A program made the translations under genes and the position numbers. Source: Porphyromonas sp. (GTDB lineage Bacteria > Bacteroidota > Bacteroidia > Bacteroidales > Porphyromonadaceae). Taken from it: DNA of 64,000 nt. The stretch is from positions 62,001-126,000 of the forward strand of contig JALFBN010000005.1 in assembly GCA_022772085.1 (NCBI GenBank), given 5' to 3'. Positions within the stretch are counted from its first letter, which is position 1; each line of letters starts with the position of its first letter. Of this stretch, positions 53,056 to 63,313 are shown in pieces. Below the pieces are notes generated by a model. The model was not told the origin of the DNA, ran no database searches, and was given only the letters and a program-made list of their open reading frames with translations.

Positions 53056-55572
53056 TTATTTCTTTGTCGTTTTAGAGGCTTTTTTTCCTGTTTTGCAGCA
53101 GGTTTTGCCAGACTTAGCGCAATCCTTATCGTTTGTGCAAGGCTTGCCATCTTTCATTGTATCGCAGCAGTTGGCTTTCTTATTGGCAGCCGCTTTTTTC
53201 TCACAGCACTCCTTTTTGCCATCTTTGCATGCTTTGGATCCCTTTTTGTCCTTGCAGCAATCCTTCTTTGTGGCTCCCTTATCACATTGGCTTTGCTTTT
53301 TGTCACAAGTTTTTGCGCCTTCTTTGCTGCATTCCTTCTTTACGGCACCCTTATCGCATTGGTCCTGTTTCTTATCACAGGTCTTTGCTTCTGTCTTACA
53401 GCAAGCTTTCTTGCCTGCGTGCATAAGGTCACGTTGCTCTCCTTTTACGAGGTTTAGCTCCTTGATGATATGAGGCATCTTGGCCCACTTGTCAATCATG
53501 AAGAGGACGTAACGGATATCTACACTGATGGTACGTTGGAGGTCGGGTTCAAACTCAATGTCCCCACTCATGGCTTCCCAGTTACCATCGAAGGCAAGAC
53601 CGATAAGTTCTCCATTGCCATTGAACACAGGGCTACCGGAGTTCCCCCCGGTGATGTCGTTGTCAGAGAGGAAACAGAGACGGAGATGATCGCCTACACC
53701 GTATTGGCCGAAGTCTTTGCTACGAAGGAGAGAGAGTATTTCGGGTTGTACGGCAAATTCACTGCTCGTAGGGTCTTGTTTTTCGAAGACTCCTTGTTCG
53801 GTCGTATAGTAATTGTACCAAGCACCATCTTTGGGAGCATAACCCTTGATAGAGCCATAGCTCATACGCATGGTGAAGTTGGCATCCGAAGGCATCTGGC
53901 GGTTGGGATCCATAATGCGAGAGGCAGCGAAGTATTCACGCTTACCCTTTTCTATGTTTGCCATCACGTCACCCGCACTTGTTTGAGCCTTGATGATCGT
54001 GGGGAGTACGCTGTTCACGAGTTCGATTGCAGGATCCTTTTCGAGCATTTTCTTCTGCTTGTCGCTGGAGAGTGAGAGGAAGTCCATTACCTTATCTTCG
54101 TAAGGAACGATACTTTTTTGGAATACGTATTCAGCATATTTAGCGGTGCTGCCTTTGAACTTCTTGTCAATAACCTTGAAGATGTCAGGTTGGTTTTCCG
54201 CACTTACACGTTGACGTACAATATCGAGCATGGCAGGAAGTACCTTTGCATCAAGAGTTGGGAGGTAATCTTTGTAAGCATTTTGGAGATAAGTCTTGAA
54301 CTCTGCCATCGCTTCAGGTTGTACGCGACCAATCGAATTGATGTTGCGAGCGAGACGGATGATCTCCGTACCACCCCAAAGAGTTTCGAATAGATAGGTG
54401 AGATCCTTGGTGATAGCGGCACTTTGTGCATAGTCTGCCTTGAGCCCTGGGAGGATATGTCCGTAGGTTTCTTGAGTGTTGTTTTTGGCAATCCATGCTT
54501 CGAAGGCTTGTTCTTCGGCACGCTTGCGGTTTACAACGTCAAGGTTCTTAAGACCACGGTTCATGCCGATAGAGTTTTTCCAATAATTCGCACTTTGAGC
54601 ATACTTACTGGCATACTTGATACGGGTTGCTTGGTCGGCTTCCATAGCCTCTTTCCAGATGGCTTGCTTAGCACCACGCACTTCGATGCGAGGAGAGTTT
54701 TCGTTGTTTATTACATCTTCTACACCCCAAGAGGTCAGATAGCGGTTTGTGCTGCCGGGGAAGCCGATCGTCATGGCGTAGTCTCCTTCACGGTACCCAT
54801 TGAGAGATACGGGGGCATACGAAATGGGCTTGTAGGGCTTATTGTTTTTGTTGTAGAGTGCTGGCTTGTTGTCAGCATCTGCATATACACGGAATACGCT
54901 GAAGTCTCCTGTATGACGTGTCCACATCCAGTTGTCGGTATCCCCACCAAATTTACCCACAGAGCTGGGGGGAGCCATTACCATACGCACGTCTTGGAAT
55001 ACATCGTAAACCACAACATAGTACTTATTTCCGGCGTAGTAAGGAGTTACTTCGCCTACAACAGTCGTACCCTTGGTGTACTCAGCGTTGATCTTGTCGC
55101 TAAGATCTTCGATGATTTGCATACGTTCCATTTCGTTCTTGGCATCCTTTACGGCAGCTTCGATACGAGGAGTTACGTCGATGATCTCACGGAGGTAGCG
55201 CACGCTAAGTCCCGGGATGGGAAGTTCCTCAGCTTGATTGTTGCAACGAAATCCGTCACGGAGGTAGTCATGATCCACGGTACTTTGGCTTTGGATAGAC
55301 TCAAAACCGCAGTGATGGTTGGTGAAGATAAGGCCTTCGTTGGATACCGTGATACCGGTACATCCACCTCCGAAGATCACAACCGCACTCGCAACGCTGG
55401 GCTGACCGAGGCTGTAAAGTTGCTCGGGAGAGAGTTTAAACCCGAGCTCTTTCATGCGCTCATAGTTCTGCTGATTGAGTTCGTTAAGTAGCCACATTCC
55501 TTTATCTGCCATGGCCGTAGAGCCAATACCGCAGAGAAGAGCTACAGAAAGAAGAATTCTTTTTAGCTTCAT
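53056..55572 (-). CDS. S46 family dipeptidyl-peptidase (DPP7-like) with Cys/Lys-rich tail
   Basis: 838 residues; the known S46 enzymes are about 710-720. After a signal peptide (to about 21) the catalytic core shows GGGCTGITVSNEGLIFTNHHCG (His) and ITGGNSGSPVFNGNG (Ser at about 645). The pocket residue is Gly in FDGNWE, as in DPP7 (broad, hydrophobic P1) rather than Arg as in DPP11. After about residue 712 a 125-residue tail follows with 18 Cys and very many Lys, containing two near-copies 24 residues apart (AKTCDKKQDQCDKGAVKKEC and AKTCDKKQSQCDKGATKKDC, starting at about 729 and 753). The frame is open throughout. No T9SS domain is seen. Expected location is the periplasm, where it removes dipeptides in peptide feeding. 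The tail's role is unknown. Confidence 0.92.
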   Translation of the reverse strand: MKLKRILLSVALLCGIGSTAMADKGMWLLNELNQQNYERMKELGFKLSPEQLYSLGQPSVASAVVIFGGGCTGITVSNEGLIFTNHHCGFESIQSQSTVDHDYLRDGFRCNNQAEELPIPGLSVRYLREIIDVTPRIEAAVKDAKNEMERMQIIEDLSDKINAEYTKGTTVVGEVTPYYAGNKYYVVVYDVFQDVRMVMAPPSSVGKFGGDTDNWMWTRHTGDFSVFRVYADADNKPALYNKNNKPYKPISYAPVSLNGYREGDYAMTIGFPGSTNRYLTSWGVEDVINNENSPRIEVRGAKQAIWKEAMEADQATRIKYASKYAQSANYWKNSIGMNRGLKNLDVVNRKRAEEQAFEAWIAKNNTQETYGHILPGLKADYAQSAAITKDLTYLFETLWGGTEIIRLARNINSIGRVQPEAMAEFKTYLQNAYKDYLPTLDAKVLPAMLDIVRQRVSAENQPDIFKVIDKKFKGSTAKYAEYVFQKSIVPYEDKVMDFLSLSSDKQKKMLEKDPAIELVNSVLPTIIKAQTSAGDVMANIEKGKREYFAASRIMDPNRQMPSDANFTMRMSYGSIKGYAPKDGAWYNYYTTEQGVFEKQDPTSSEFAVQPEILSLLRSKDFGQYGVGDHLRLCFLSDNDITGGNSGSPVFNGNGELIGLAFDGNWEAMSGDIEFEPDLQRTISVDIRYVLFMIDKWAKMPHIIKELNLVKGEQRDLMHAGKKACCKTEAKTCDKKQDQCDKGAVKKECSKEGAKTCDKKQSQCDKGATKKDCCKDKKGSKACKDGKKECCEKKAAANKKANCCDTMKDGKPCTNDKDCAKSGKTCCKTGKKASKTTKK

Positions 55573-55589
55573 AGATTTAATACTTATAA

Positions 55590-57011
55590 TTATTTGGGAT
55601 TATCCACAATGATGTCGACCGATTTGGCTCGGGTTCTTGTTATGAGCCAAGTGATCATTTTTTGTCGATCACTTGGGGAGGGAGGACCGCTTTGTCCGGG
55701 GCGTATTACTACGCTGAGCGTGCTATCGGCTCTTTGTTGTATAGGGTAGGCAAGGAATGCACTTCCCACAGAGGGGAATAAAGCCTTCATCTCATTGACT
55801 ACATCGTTTTCCAGTTCTTTGTATTGGTCATATTGGGCTATAATCTGCTTGAGGGAGTCGATCTCTGAACGTTGTCTTTGAATAATAGCATCGCTGTTTT
55901 CGTATAGGTCTTTGAGGACAGTACTACGCAGTTGGTTCAGATCCGTCTTATCTTCAAATCCTTGATGCACGAGGAGTTGCGTTCCCGTTAGTCCATACTC
56001 TTTGAGTCGAAACTGTAGACTATCTATTTTATCTCTATCGAGGTATTCCCCGAGTAGTACAACATCTAGTACGGGTACCCCGTCGATGCTTTCGAGGTTG
56101 TATTTCACTACTTGGGTGCTGGTTAGGGCAAATTCTTTTTCGATAAAGAGCTTGGCATTGCGTGTGCGAATGCTATCCTGTACCAATTGGACACTCAGAT
56201 ATAGCGCAGGGAGTATCGTGCAAATGGCAATGGTGATGAGTATACGGTGTACCTTTTGCCCTCGGGTCTTGTCGAGGAATACCTTTTTTGGGAAGCGTAA
56301 GAGTCGTATGACAATATAGGTCGCAAGAGCAATGAAGACCGAATTGATGAGGAAGAGGTAAAAAGCTCCAAAGAAGAAGTGCCACTGTGCCGTAGCAATT
56401 CCATATCCTGCTGTACAGAGCGGAGGCATCAAGGCAGTGGCAATGGCAACCCCCGGGAGTACTTGCCCTTTACTCTTGGTGCTGGCGGCAATCATTCCGG
56501 CTGCTCCACCGAAAAAGGCGATAAGGACATCGTAAATATTGGGTTGAGTGCGCCCGAGGAGTTCACTACCGGAGTCCGTAATGGGCGTAATGATGAAGTA
56601 TATTGTCGCTGTTAGTACACTAAAGAGGGTCGTTAGACCGAGGTTACGCAGGGACTTTTTGAGCAGTTCAAAGTCGTATATTCCCAAGGCGGTACCGAAT
56701 CCGATGATCGGACCCATTAAGGGAGATATGAGCATGGCACCGATAATCACTGCAGTGGAATTGGTGTTCAATCCCAAGGAGGCAACAAATATAGCGCAGA
56801 TGAGAATCCAAAGTTTAGTGCCTCTGAACTCCACGTCGGTGCGTACCATTTCCAACGTGGCGAAGTCATCCACTTTGTCGGGTCTGAAATCAAAAAGCCC
56901 TTTGATGTATTCTCTTAATTCTACACGGCGATCCTTGGGTTGGTTCTCCTCGTTGTCGGGGAAGAGATCGTCTATGTTTTCATTGAGTTGATCATCTACT
57001 TCGTTGTTCAT
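55590..57011 (-). CDS. DUF389 family membrane protein
   Basis: 473 residues from the ATG at 57009-57011 (the longer upstream frame overlaps the flippase). A hydrophilic N-terminus (about 1-65) is followed by about six membrane helices (about 70-290) with the DUF389 signature NTNSTAVIIGAMLISPLMGPI and GAAGMIAASTKSKGQVLPGVAIATALMPPLC. A coiled C-terminal region follows (about 310-473). The start overlaps the flippase stop (ATGA). The role of DUF389 proteins is not known; a channel or transporter is possible. Confidence 0.88.
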   Translation of the reverse strand: MNNEVDDQLNENIDDLFPDNEENQPKDRRVELREYIKGLFDFRPDKVDDFATLEMVRTDVEFRGTKLWILICAIFVASLGLNTNSTAVIIGAMLISPLMGPIIGFGTALGIYDFELLKKSLRNLGLTTLFSVLTATIYFIITPITDSGSELLGRTQPNIYDVLIAFFGGAAGMIAASTKSKGQVLPGVAIATALMPPLCTAGYGIATAQWHFFFGAFYLFLINSVFIALATYIVIRLLRFPKKVFLDKTRGQKVHRILITIAICTILPALYLSVQLVQDSIRTRNAKLFIEKEFALTSTQVVKYNLESIDGVPVLDVVLLGEYLDRDKIDSLQFRLKEYGLTGTQLLVHQGFEDKTDLNQLRSTVLKDLYENSDAIIQRQRSEIDSLKQIIAQYDQYKELENDVVNEMKALFPSVGSAFLAYPIQQRADSTLSVVIRPGQSGPPSPSDRQKMITWLITRTRAKSVDIIVDNPK

Positions 57012-58528
57012 TGCTGTCTCTTTATTCGTTGTAAAAGTGCCTTGAGGGGAAGATCTTTCTTTGCAATAATAAGAGCAAACCCTACAATAACAGAGAGGTT
57101 TACACTCCACTTGAGTGGGGTGGAGAGGGGTGCAATGTATTGTCCATTCATCCACAAAATCACGAGAGCTATCCCCGTAATGGTAAAATAGAAAAGGGCG
57201 TTCTTTAGTTCATACCGCACGGGGTAATAATGTTGTCCCAAGAAGTAACTCACGATGACCATGATCGTGTTACTGATTGCACTCGCCCAAGCACAAGCCA
57301 TGTAGCTATATCGGGGGAGTCCCCACCAAATGATGGCAACGGTTAATAGGCATCCAAGACTCGAAATAAGAGCTCCCCACCAGGTACGGTCAATCAGTTT
57401 GTACCAAAAGGATAGGTTGAAGCAAATTCCCATCATGAGTTCTCCACACAAAACAATTGGGATTACACGTAACCCTTCTCGATATTCAGCCCCCACGATA
57501 TACTGAAGAATATCCATGCTCGCCATTACACCTACCAACATGAAGAGGGCACAGATGATATAGTATTTCATTGCCATGGCATAGGATCGACGCTTCTCGG
57601 CCTCGTCTTCCTCTCTATCGTCCGCTTTCTTTTTGTTGAAAACAAAGGGTTCATAGGCGTATCGGAAGGCTTGAGTAAACATGACCATGATAACGGCTAT
57701 CTTAAAGCAGGCTGCATAGATGCCGAGTTGAGCCTCGGCTTCGGCGCGGTCGGGCAGCAGAATCGGAAAGAGGATCTTATCTGCCATTTGGTTGAAGATC
57801 CCTGCAATACTGAGGATCAGCAGAGGGAATGAGTAGGAGAGGATGCGACGCAGTAGAGGCAAGGAGAAGTGCCAACCCGCCTCTAGTACATGGGGCATTA
57901 GCATCAAGAAAATAACTCCATTACCAATGAGGTTGGATACGAAAATGTAGCCTACTCCGAAATTCGGGTCGTAGAACCATGAAATGGCTTCAGGAGCATT
58001 TCGATGCACCCAAGGGCAGAGCAGGAAGAAGAAAAGGTTAAGTCCGATAGACACCGCGATAAACGTGAGTCGAATTACTGCAAAACGCCAAGGTCTTTTC
58101 TTATAACGGAGGTAGGCATAAGGGATCGCCATGAAGGCATCGCTTGCGACAATCAGGATCATCATGACGAGGAATTCACTCCGATCTGTATAGCCTAGTA
58201 GAGTGCTGATGGGGCTAAGGAATAGAAGTGATAGTACCACGAATAGCATCGAGGTGGCACCTACCGATATTAGAGATGAGGAATAAACCTGTTGGGGCTT
58301 GGGCTCATTATTGACAAAACGGAAGAAGCCCGTTTCCATTCCATAGGTCAAGATGGCAAGAAGAAGAGCTGTCCAGGCATAAAGATTGGTCTGTACTCCA
58401 AACTCTCCCGTGGAGACGAGCACACGCGTATAGAGCGGTGTGAGTGCCCAATTGAGGAAGCGCCCTAAGATACTGGATAGCCCATATACTGCCGTGTCTT
58501 TCGCAAGACCTTTGAGAGAATTTGCCAC
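57008..58528 (-). CDS. Wzx-like polysaccharide flippase (MOP superfamily)
   Basis: 506 residues with about 14 hydrophobic helices. LAKDTAVYGLSSILGRFLNWALTPLYTRVL is the typical opening of oligosaccharide flippases. It would flip lipid-linked sugars across the inner membrane. No glycosyltransferase cluster surrounds it, so the glycan is unknown; LPS or surface polysaccharide assembly is likely. It overlaps DUF389 by four bases. Confidence 0.88.
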   Translation of the reverse strand: MANSLKGLAKDTAVYGLSSILGRFLNWALTPLYTRVLVSTGEFGVQTNLYAWTALLLAILTYGMETGFFRFVNNEPKPQQVYSSSLISVGATSMLFVVLSLLFLSPISTLLGYTDRSEFLVMMILIVASDAFMAIPYAYLRYKKRPWRFAVIRLTFIAVSIGLNLFFFLLCPWVHRNAPEAISWFYDPNFGVGYIFVSNLIGNGVIFLMLMPHVLEAGWHFSLPLLRRILSYSFPLLILSIAGIFNQMADKILFPILLPDRAEAEAQLGIYAACFKIAVIMVMFTQAFRYAYEPFVFNKKKADDREEDEAEKRRSYAMAMKYYIICALFMLVGVMASMDILQYIVGAEYREGLRVIPIVLCGELMMGICFNLSFWYKLIDRTWWGALISSLGCLLTVAIIWWGLPRYSYMACAWASAISNTIMVIVSYFLGQHYYPVRYELKNALFYFTITGIALVILWMNGQYIAPLSTPLKWSVNLSVIVGFALIIAKKDLPLKALLQRIKRQQ

Positions 58529-58561
58529 GATACTACTAGGGAGATGGGATTCCTTTTTTAT

Positions 58562-60319
58562 TTACTGATCTTCACCGAAGAGGTAACGCCTATCCGTTAC
58601 GATGGCAGTTTCTGCCCAATGCTCGGGGATGAACCTCCAGTTGGGATGGTAGACTGTGGGGGAGATGGAGCGACGCCTCTGGAGGATTTCGATCATATAG
58701 GTGCGAATATCTTTGGTCGTAGACCAGGTGATCCGCTGAGGTAGAGTTTCTTTGGCAATGCCTGCACCTTGGATCAACAATCCCCCTCCGCCATTGCCTC
58801 GATAACTATTGAGTGCCACCGAATAGGTTTCCGAGAGATCAAATGATTGACCCGAGGCGAGCTTTTGAATGGTGATACGCTGTCCAATTGGCATACTCAC
58901 ATCCACCGTATAGTCAATCCCATAGGCACTACTGAAGTTGAAAGTGGGGTATTTGGTTTTGAATCGAGCCGTAGAGTCCTGTGTATTGTCAAGGAGCAAG
59001 AGATGATCGTGTGCTGAGGTCATCTGATTGACCCACTTGCTATAAGAATACTCGAGGTAATCTTTGATTTCCTGCCCTGTGAGGTTCATCTTGTAGAGAT
59101 AGTTTTCATAGGGATAGAGGTCAAACATACGCCCCACAGTAAGTTCTCCACGAGGGAGGCTCATTGAGGTGGATAGAGGTGCGGCAAAGGAGATTTGGGC
59201 TCCCGTGATTTCGAGCTGAATGTCATGTACTAAACCTAGGTAACTGGAAAATCCAAACAGTGCATCTTGAGACCGTACTGCTGTCTCCAAATTGGCTACG
59301 GGGCGTTGGACGAATTTCTCCAACGCTTCGGTGTCGGATTTGAAGTGTCTCATAAACTCTTCATCAGGGTCGTAAGGTGATAGGTCTGTCAGTTGAGCCG
59401 AAATTTTTTTGTCGACGATCTTGCCATCTTTTTTCTGAATCGTAATAGTAATATCGCTAACACGCTCCAGATGGTTGGCCGGATTTACGACATAGATAGA
59501 GTCTCCTTGAGGATTGGTTCGTTGCTCTATGCGTTGTCGGTGATCGTGCCCGTAGAGGACGAGATCGATACCCGTGAGAGTCTCTGCCAGCTCAAAGGCA
59601 AAGTTCTCGTTATAATCGGGGTTTTCATTGACTGCTCCGGCATGAACCAGGGCAACGATGAGATCGGGATGTTCTTCCTTTTGAATAACAGGAATCCAAT
59701 GACGGGCAGTTTCGATTCCATCGGCAAAGTACATCCCTTTGTATAGATCGCCGGGTAACCACTGTGGTATGGCAGGTGTTGTTAATCCCAATACGGCAAT
59801 GCGTACGCCACTGCGCTCCACCATTGTATAGGGGGCAAAGTAAGTCGAGGATGGGTCTTTGGGATTGGTAAGGATATTGGCTGCAAGGAGAGGGCAGCTC
59901 GCCTCTTTTCGGAAGCGGTCGTATACGGCATGCCCGGTTTCTATGTCATGATTACCCACGGTCATGGCGTCGTATTGTAGGTAGTTGAGTATGCGAGCTG
60001 CAATGTGTTGAGTTACCGTATCTACATAGTTGTAGTAGTACGAGATCGGTTCTCCCTGAAGGAGGTCGCCTCCTTCGAGTAGGATAGGCATTTCTCCATC
60101 GTTGCGTAATGCTGTTACATAGGTCGAGAGGCGTGCCATGGAGCCGGTTGCCGGACGTTCCTTCACATAGTCAAAAGGTAGGAAGTTGCCATGGACATCC
60201 GTCGTATGCAGCAAATGTAGTGTAATAGTTTCCTCTCCTTTGGGTTGGCAAGCAGTAAGGAATAGAGAAAGTACCCCTAAAGGAATAAGACCTGAAATGA
60301 TTTTTTTGATAGCGTACAT
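58562..60319 (-). CDS. 5'-nucleotidase / 2',3'-cyclic phosphodiesterase-like lipoprotein
   Basis: 585 residues from the ATG at 60317-60319; the upstream ATG at 60346 lacks a better signal. The lipobox is LFLTAC. The metallophosphatase domain has LHTTDVHGNFLPFD, the metal motif GNHDIETG and GHDHRQ (about 30-300). The C-terminal 5'-nucleotidase domain runs to the end (AVRSQDALFG, NSYRGNGGGGLL). Such enzymes hydrolyse extracellular nucleotides or cyclic nucleotides to yield nucleosides and phosphate. It lies between the flippase and metG. Confidence 0.9.
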   Translation of the reverse strand: MYAIKKIISGLIPLGVLSLFLTACQPKGEETITLHLLHTTDVHGNFLPFDYVKERPATGSMARLSTYVTALRNDGEMPILLEGGDLLQGEPISYYYNYVDTVTQHIAARILNYLQYDAMTVGNHDIETGHAVYDRFRKEASCPLLAANILTNPKDPSSTYFAPYTMVERSGVRIAVLGLTTPAIPQWLPGDLYKGMYFADGIETARHWIPVIQKEEHPDLIVALVHAGAVNENPDYNENFAFELAETLTGIDLVLYGHDHRQRIEQRTNPQGDSIYVVNPANHLERVSDITITIQKKDGKIVDKKISAQLTDLSPYDPDEEFMRHFKSDTEALEKFVQRPVANLETAVRSQDALFGFSSYLGLVHDIQLEITGAQISFAAPLSTSMSLPRGELTVGRMFDLYPYENYLYKMNLTGQEIKDYLEYSYSKWVNQMTSAHDHLLLLDNTQDSTARFKTKYPTFNFSSAYGIDYTVDVSMPIGQRITIQKLASGQSFDLSETYSVALNSYRGNGGGGLLIQGAGIAKETLPQRITWSTTKDIRTYMIEILQRRRSISPTVYHPNWRFIPEHWAETAIVTDRRYLFGEDQ

Positions 60320-60354
60320 AGGATTACAAATGGCTACGAAGTCCAATAAATAAT

Positions 60355-62412
60355 TTAACCGAGTCGGCTTCCCGGTGCAATTTCGTCACTGACGATCATC
60401 ACCCGAAGTTGCTCCGTCTTATAATCTACGGCAGAGAGGATCATGCCTTGCGATTCGATACCCATGAGCTTGCGTGGGGGGAAGTTCGCGATGAATACAA
60501 CGTTTTTCCCCATGAGATCTTCAGGTTGATAGTATTTGGCAATCCCAGAAACGATTGTACGGCCTTCGAGTCCATCGTCCAAGCGGAAGCGGAGCAATTT
60601 GTCACTCTTCGGTACTTTGACGCACTCAAGGATACGTCCTACACGAAGATCCATTTTCATGAAATCGTCGAATGTCGTGTTTGCCAAGATTGGCTCAGCT
60701 CTGCGTTTGGCGGCTTCGTTGGCTGCTTTTGCATCTGCGAGCCGTTGCATTTGAGTGTCAATGGCAGCATCTTCGATTTTCTCAAAAAGCAGGATCGGCT
60801 CTGCGAGCTGATGCCCTGCTGGCAGGAGGTCGAAGCGACCAAGCGATTCCCATTCGAAGGGCGTCGTTTGGAGTAGACCGAGCAGGCGTTTTGTGCTGAA
60901 AGGGAGGAAGGGTGCAAAGGCCGTGGAGAGGTTGGCGGTAATTTGAAGTGCTACGTGCAGGATTGTACCCACACGATCGAGATCACTCTTCGCCACTTTC
61001 CAAGGTTCGGTGTCGGCAAGGTATTTATTCCCAATACGTGCGATCTGCATCGCATCACGCAGGGCATCACGAAAGTGGAACTCATCGAGTTTGCGCTCTA
61101 GATGTGGGATCAGATCAGCCACTTCCTTAAGAGTGCTTTGGTCATACTCGGTAAGAGTGCCTTGTGCCGGCACTTTCCCCTCAAAATACTTATGTGTGAG
61201 TACAAGGGCTCTATTGACAAAATTGCCGTAGATTGCCACCAATTCGTTGTTGTTACGCGCTTGGAAGTCACGCCAAGTAAAGTCATTGTCTTTTGTTTCG
61301 GGCGCATTGGCCGTGAGCACATAGCGTAGCACATCCTCTTTGCCGGGAAAGTCTTGTAGATATTCGTGCAACCAAACTGCCCAATTTCGGCTCGTAGAGA
61401 TCTTGTCCCCCTCAAGATTGAGAAATTCATTGGCGGGTACGTTGTCGGGTAGGATGTAGCTTCCCTCTGCCTTGAGCATCGTGGGGAACACAATGCAATG
61501 GAACACGATATTATCCTTTCCGATGAAGTGGATCAATCGAGTTTCGGGGTCTTTCCACCACCTCTCCCACGTGTCGGGGAGCAACTCTTTCGTGTTGCTG
61601 ATATAGCCGATAGGTGCATCGAACCAAACATAGAGTACCTTACCCTCGGCACCCTCTACGGGTACGGGGATTCCCCAATCGAGATCACGGCTTACGGCAC
61701 GGGGTTGCAAGCCCATATCAATCCAACTTTTGCATTGTCCGTAGACGTTGCTTTTCCACTCTTTATGCCCATCGAGTATCCACTCCTTTAGCCAATTTTC
61801 GTACTGATCGAGAGGTAGATACCAGTGTGTGGTTTCCCGAAGCTCGGGTTTTGCCCCACTGATGGCACTTTGTGGGTCAATGAGGTCGGTTGCATTGAGA
61901 GAGGTCCCGCAAGCCTCGCATTGATCGCCATAGGCTCCCGGTTTGTGGCAGTGTGGGCAGGTCCCTACGATATACCGATCAGCCAAGAAGGTCTCGGCTT
62001 TAGGGTCATAATACTGCTCACTGGTGCGTTCGATGAACTTCTGATTGTCATACAAAGTGCGGAAAAATTGCGAGGCTGTTTCCGCGTGGATTGCACTAGA
62101 GGTGCGCGAGTAAATATCAAATTGAATCCCAAACTTCTCAAACGACTCTTTAATGAGATTGTGATAGCGGTCGACTACCTGCTGGGGCGTGATGCCTTCT
62201 GCTTTGGCTTTGAGGGAGATGGGTACTCCGTGTTCGTCCGACCCCCCGATAAACAAAACTTCCTCTTTTTGCATTCGCTTGTAGCGTACATAGATATCTG
62301 CCGGTACATACACTCCGGCAAGATGCCCAATATGAACGGGGCCATTGGCATAGGGTAGCGCAGTGGTAACGAGGGTGCGTTTGAAACTTTTAGCGGGATT
62401 GTCGTTGTTCAT
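60355..62412 (-). CDS. metG: Methionyl-tRNA synthetase
   Basis: 685 residues from the ATG at 62410-62412. The HIGH motif is in [14 protein letters not shown], the zinc knuckle CPHC...CEAC lies at about 150-170, and the KMSKS equivalent is KISTS in [10 protein letters not shown]. The C-terminal EMAP/tRNA-binding domain starts at about 580 ([24 protein letters not shown]). It charges tRNA-Met including the initiator encoded at 33591. The -7 box TATTTTTG (62475-62482, minus strand) is upstream. Confidence 0.97.
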   Translation of the reverse strand: MNNDNPAKSFKRTLVTTALPYANGPVHIGHLAGVYVPADIYVRYKRMQKEEVLFIGGSDEHGVPISLKAKAEGITPQQVVDRYHNLIKESFEKFGIQFDIYSRTSSAIHAETASQFFRTLYDNQKFIERTSEQYYDPKAETFLADRYIVGTCPHCHKPGAYGDQCEACGTSLNATDLIDPQSAISGAKPELRETTHWYLPLDQYENWLKEWILDGHKEWKSNVYGQCKSWIDMGLQPRAVSRDLDWGIPVPVEGAEGKVLYVWFDAPIGYISNTKELLPDTWERWWKDPETRLIHFIGKDNIVFHCIVFPTMLKAEGSYILPDNVPANEFLNLEGDKISTSRNWAVWLHEYLQDFPGKEDVLRYVLTANAPETKDNDFTWRDFQARNNNELVAIYGNFVNRALVLTHKYFEGKVPAQGTLTEYDQSTLKEVADLIPHLERKLDEFHFRDALRDAMQIARIGNKYLADTEPWKVAKSDLDRVGTILHVALQITANLSTAFAPFLPFSTKRLLGLLQTTPFEWESLGRFDLLPAGHQLAEPILLFEKIEDAAIDTQMQRLADAKAANEAAKRRAEPILANTTFDDFMKMDLRVGRILECVKVPKSDKLLRFRLDDGLEGRTIVSGIAKYYQPEDLMGKNVVFIANFPPRKLMGIESQGMILSAVDYKTEQLRVMIVSDEIAPGSRLG

Positions 62413-62474
62413 CTTTATCTCTTGTTGTACTATTGGATGGCTTACTAAAAAGAGGCTTCTACGCCTAGCTACTG

Positions 62475-62482
62475 CAAAAATA
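62475..62482 (-). promoter_or_regulatory. metG -7 box
   Basis: TATTTTTG on the minus strand, about 62 nt before the start codon; -33 not clear. Confidence 0.45.
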
Positions 62483-62601
62483 GTAATAACTCGGCACTTT
62501 ATAGTCTTTTGTTTTAAGTTTATTACAGGGCGTGGATTTCCCCCATTGCCTTGTCTCTCGTAATCCGACGGCATCTGTGATCCACCTATACATATAGTTA
62601 T

Positions 62602-62632
62602 CCCCTTGGCACTGCAGAGAGGTACCAAGGGG
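62602..62632. other. Hairpin between small lipoprotein and metG
   Basis: CCCCTTGG (62602-62609) pairs with CCAAGGGG (62625-62632). No T tract on either strand, so it is a poor terminator; it may stabilise the lipoprotein mRNA end. Confidence 0.45.
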
Positions 62633-62668
62633 GGGAGGTTTATGCAATCAGTCGTTTATCGGGGTTGA

Positions 62669-63241
62669 TTATTCTTCGTCGTAAATCAAATCGAAGAACC
62701 CCTTCTCGAGTGGAAGCGTGTGGGACGGTATGAGATAATGTCGCAAGATGCCGGAGAATCGTCCACAGAGTAGCTTCCTTTTGGGATCGTACCTGGTTAT
62801 CGTCACGGGGATCTCCATGTTTTGAAGGTAATCGATATGCAACTCACCCTTTAGCACATCACCCTTTTTGAGACTCCCCTCTACGGGAAGCGCTAGCCTC
62901 ATACTCAAACAGTGGGGATTGCATTTGTCGTCTCCCCTATCCGTCTGCACGATGAATAGATGTTGCTTTTTATTCCATAAGCATTTCCATCTCTCGGGGG
63001 TGATATGGAATGAGACACCTTCTCCTCCTTTTGGGAAGAGGTAGGGAGTCCCATTCACCTCAAAGGCAACGATATTGTACCCGCCCTCTGTGTATGGCGG
63101 CATCGTACAAAAGAGGAGCGTATCCTTTTTCATGCTATCTTGAGATTGCCATCTTAAATCCGCCCGGATGCACCCGGCTAGGACTTGTAAGAGCAGGAAT
63201 AGAACCGCTCCTAAGGCTATAAATAGGGTCTTGCGCATCAT
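62669..63241 (-). CDS. Small lipoprotein of a tandem paralog pair (left copy)
   Basis: 190 residues; lipobox LAGC at about residue 24 (Cys followed by IRADL). The mature part is beta-rich: FEVNGTPYLFPKGGEG, then NPHCLSMRLALPVEG, ITRYDPKRKLLCGRFSGIL and the C-terminus KGFFDLIYDEE. The right copy (63314) shares the same plan, so this is a local duplication. The pattern NGTPY...(G)xFSG...GFFDLxY resembles DUF6252-like secreted beta-sandwich proteins of Bacteroidota, but I do not fix a family. Location: outer membrane or periplasm. Function unknown. Confidence 0.6.
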   Translation of the reverse strand: MMRKTLFIALGAVLFLLLQVLAGCIRADLRWQSQDSMKKDTLLFCTMPPYTEGGYNIVAFEVNGTPYLFPKGGEGVSFHITPERWKCLWNKKQHLFIVQTDRGDDKCNPHCLSMRLALPVEGSLKKGDVLKGELHIDYLQNMEIPVTITRYDPKRKLLCGRFSGILRHYLIPSHTLPLEKGFFDLIYDEE

Positions 63242-63313
63242 TTTTTGTCGTTAACCTAATTGTTGGAGGGGGAGCTCCCTCATGCCATTATTCTGTATGA
63301 TTTCGTATTAAAA

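Noticed and set aside
52870-53457. 195-residue plus-strand frame rich in Phe, Leu and Cys
   Set aside because: It is the mirror of the Lys/Cys codons in the peptidase tail and has no start context.
54424-55491. 355-residue plus-strand open frame
   Set aside because: Antisense shadow of the S46 peptidase, which has full catalytic motifs; no family signature here.
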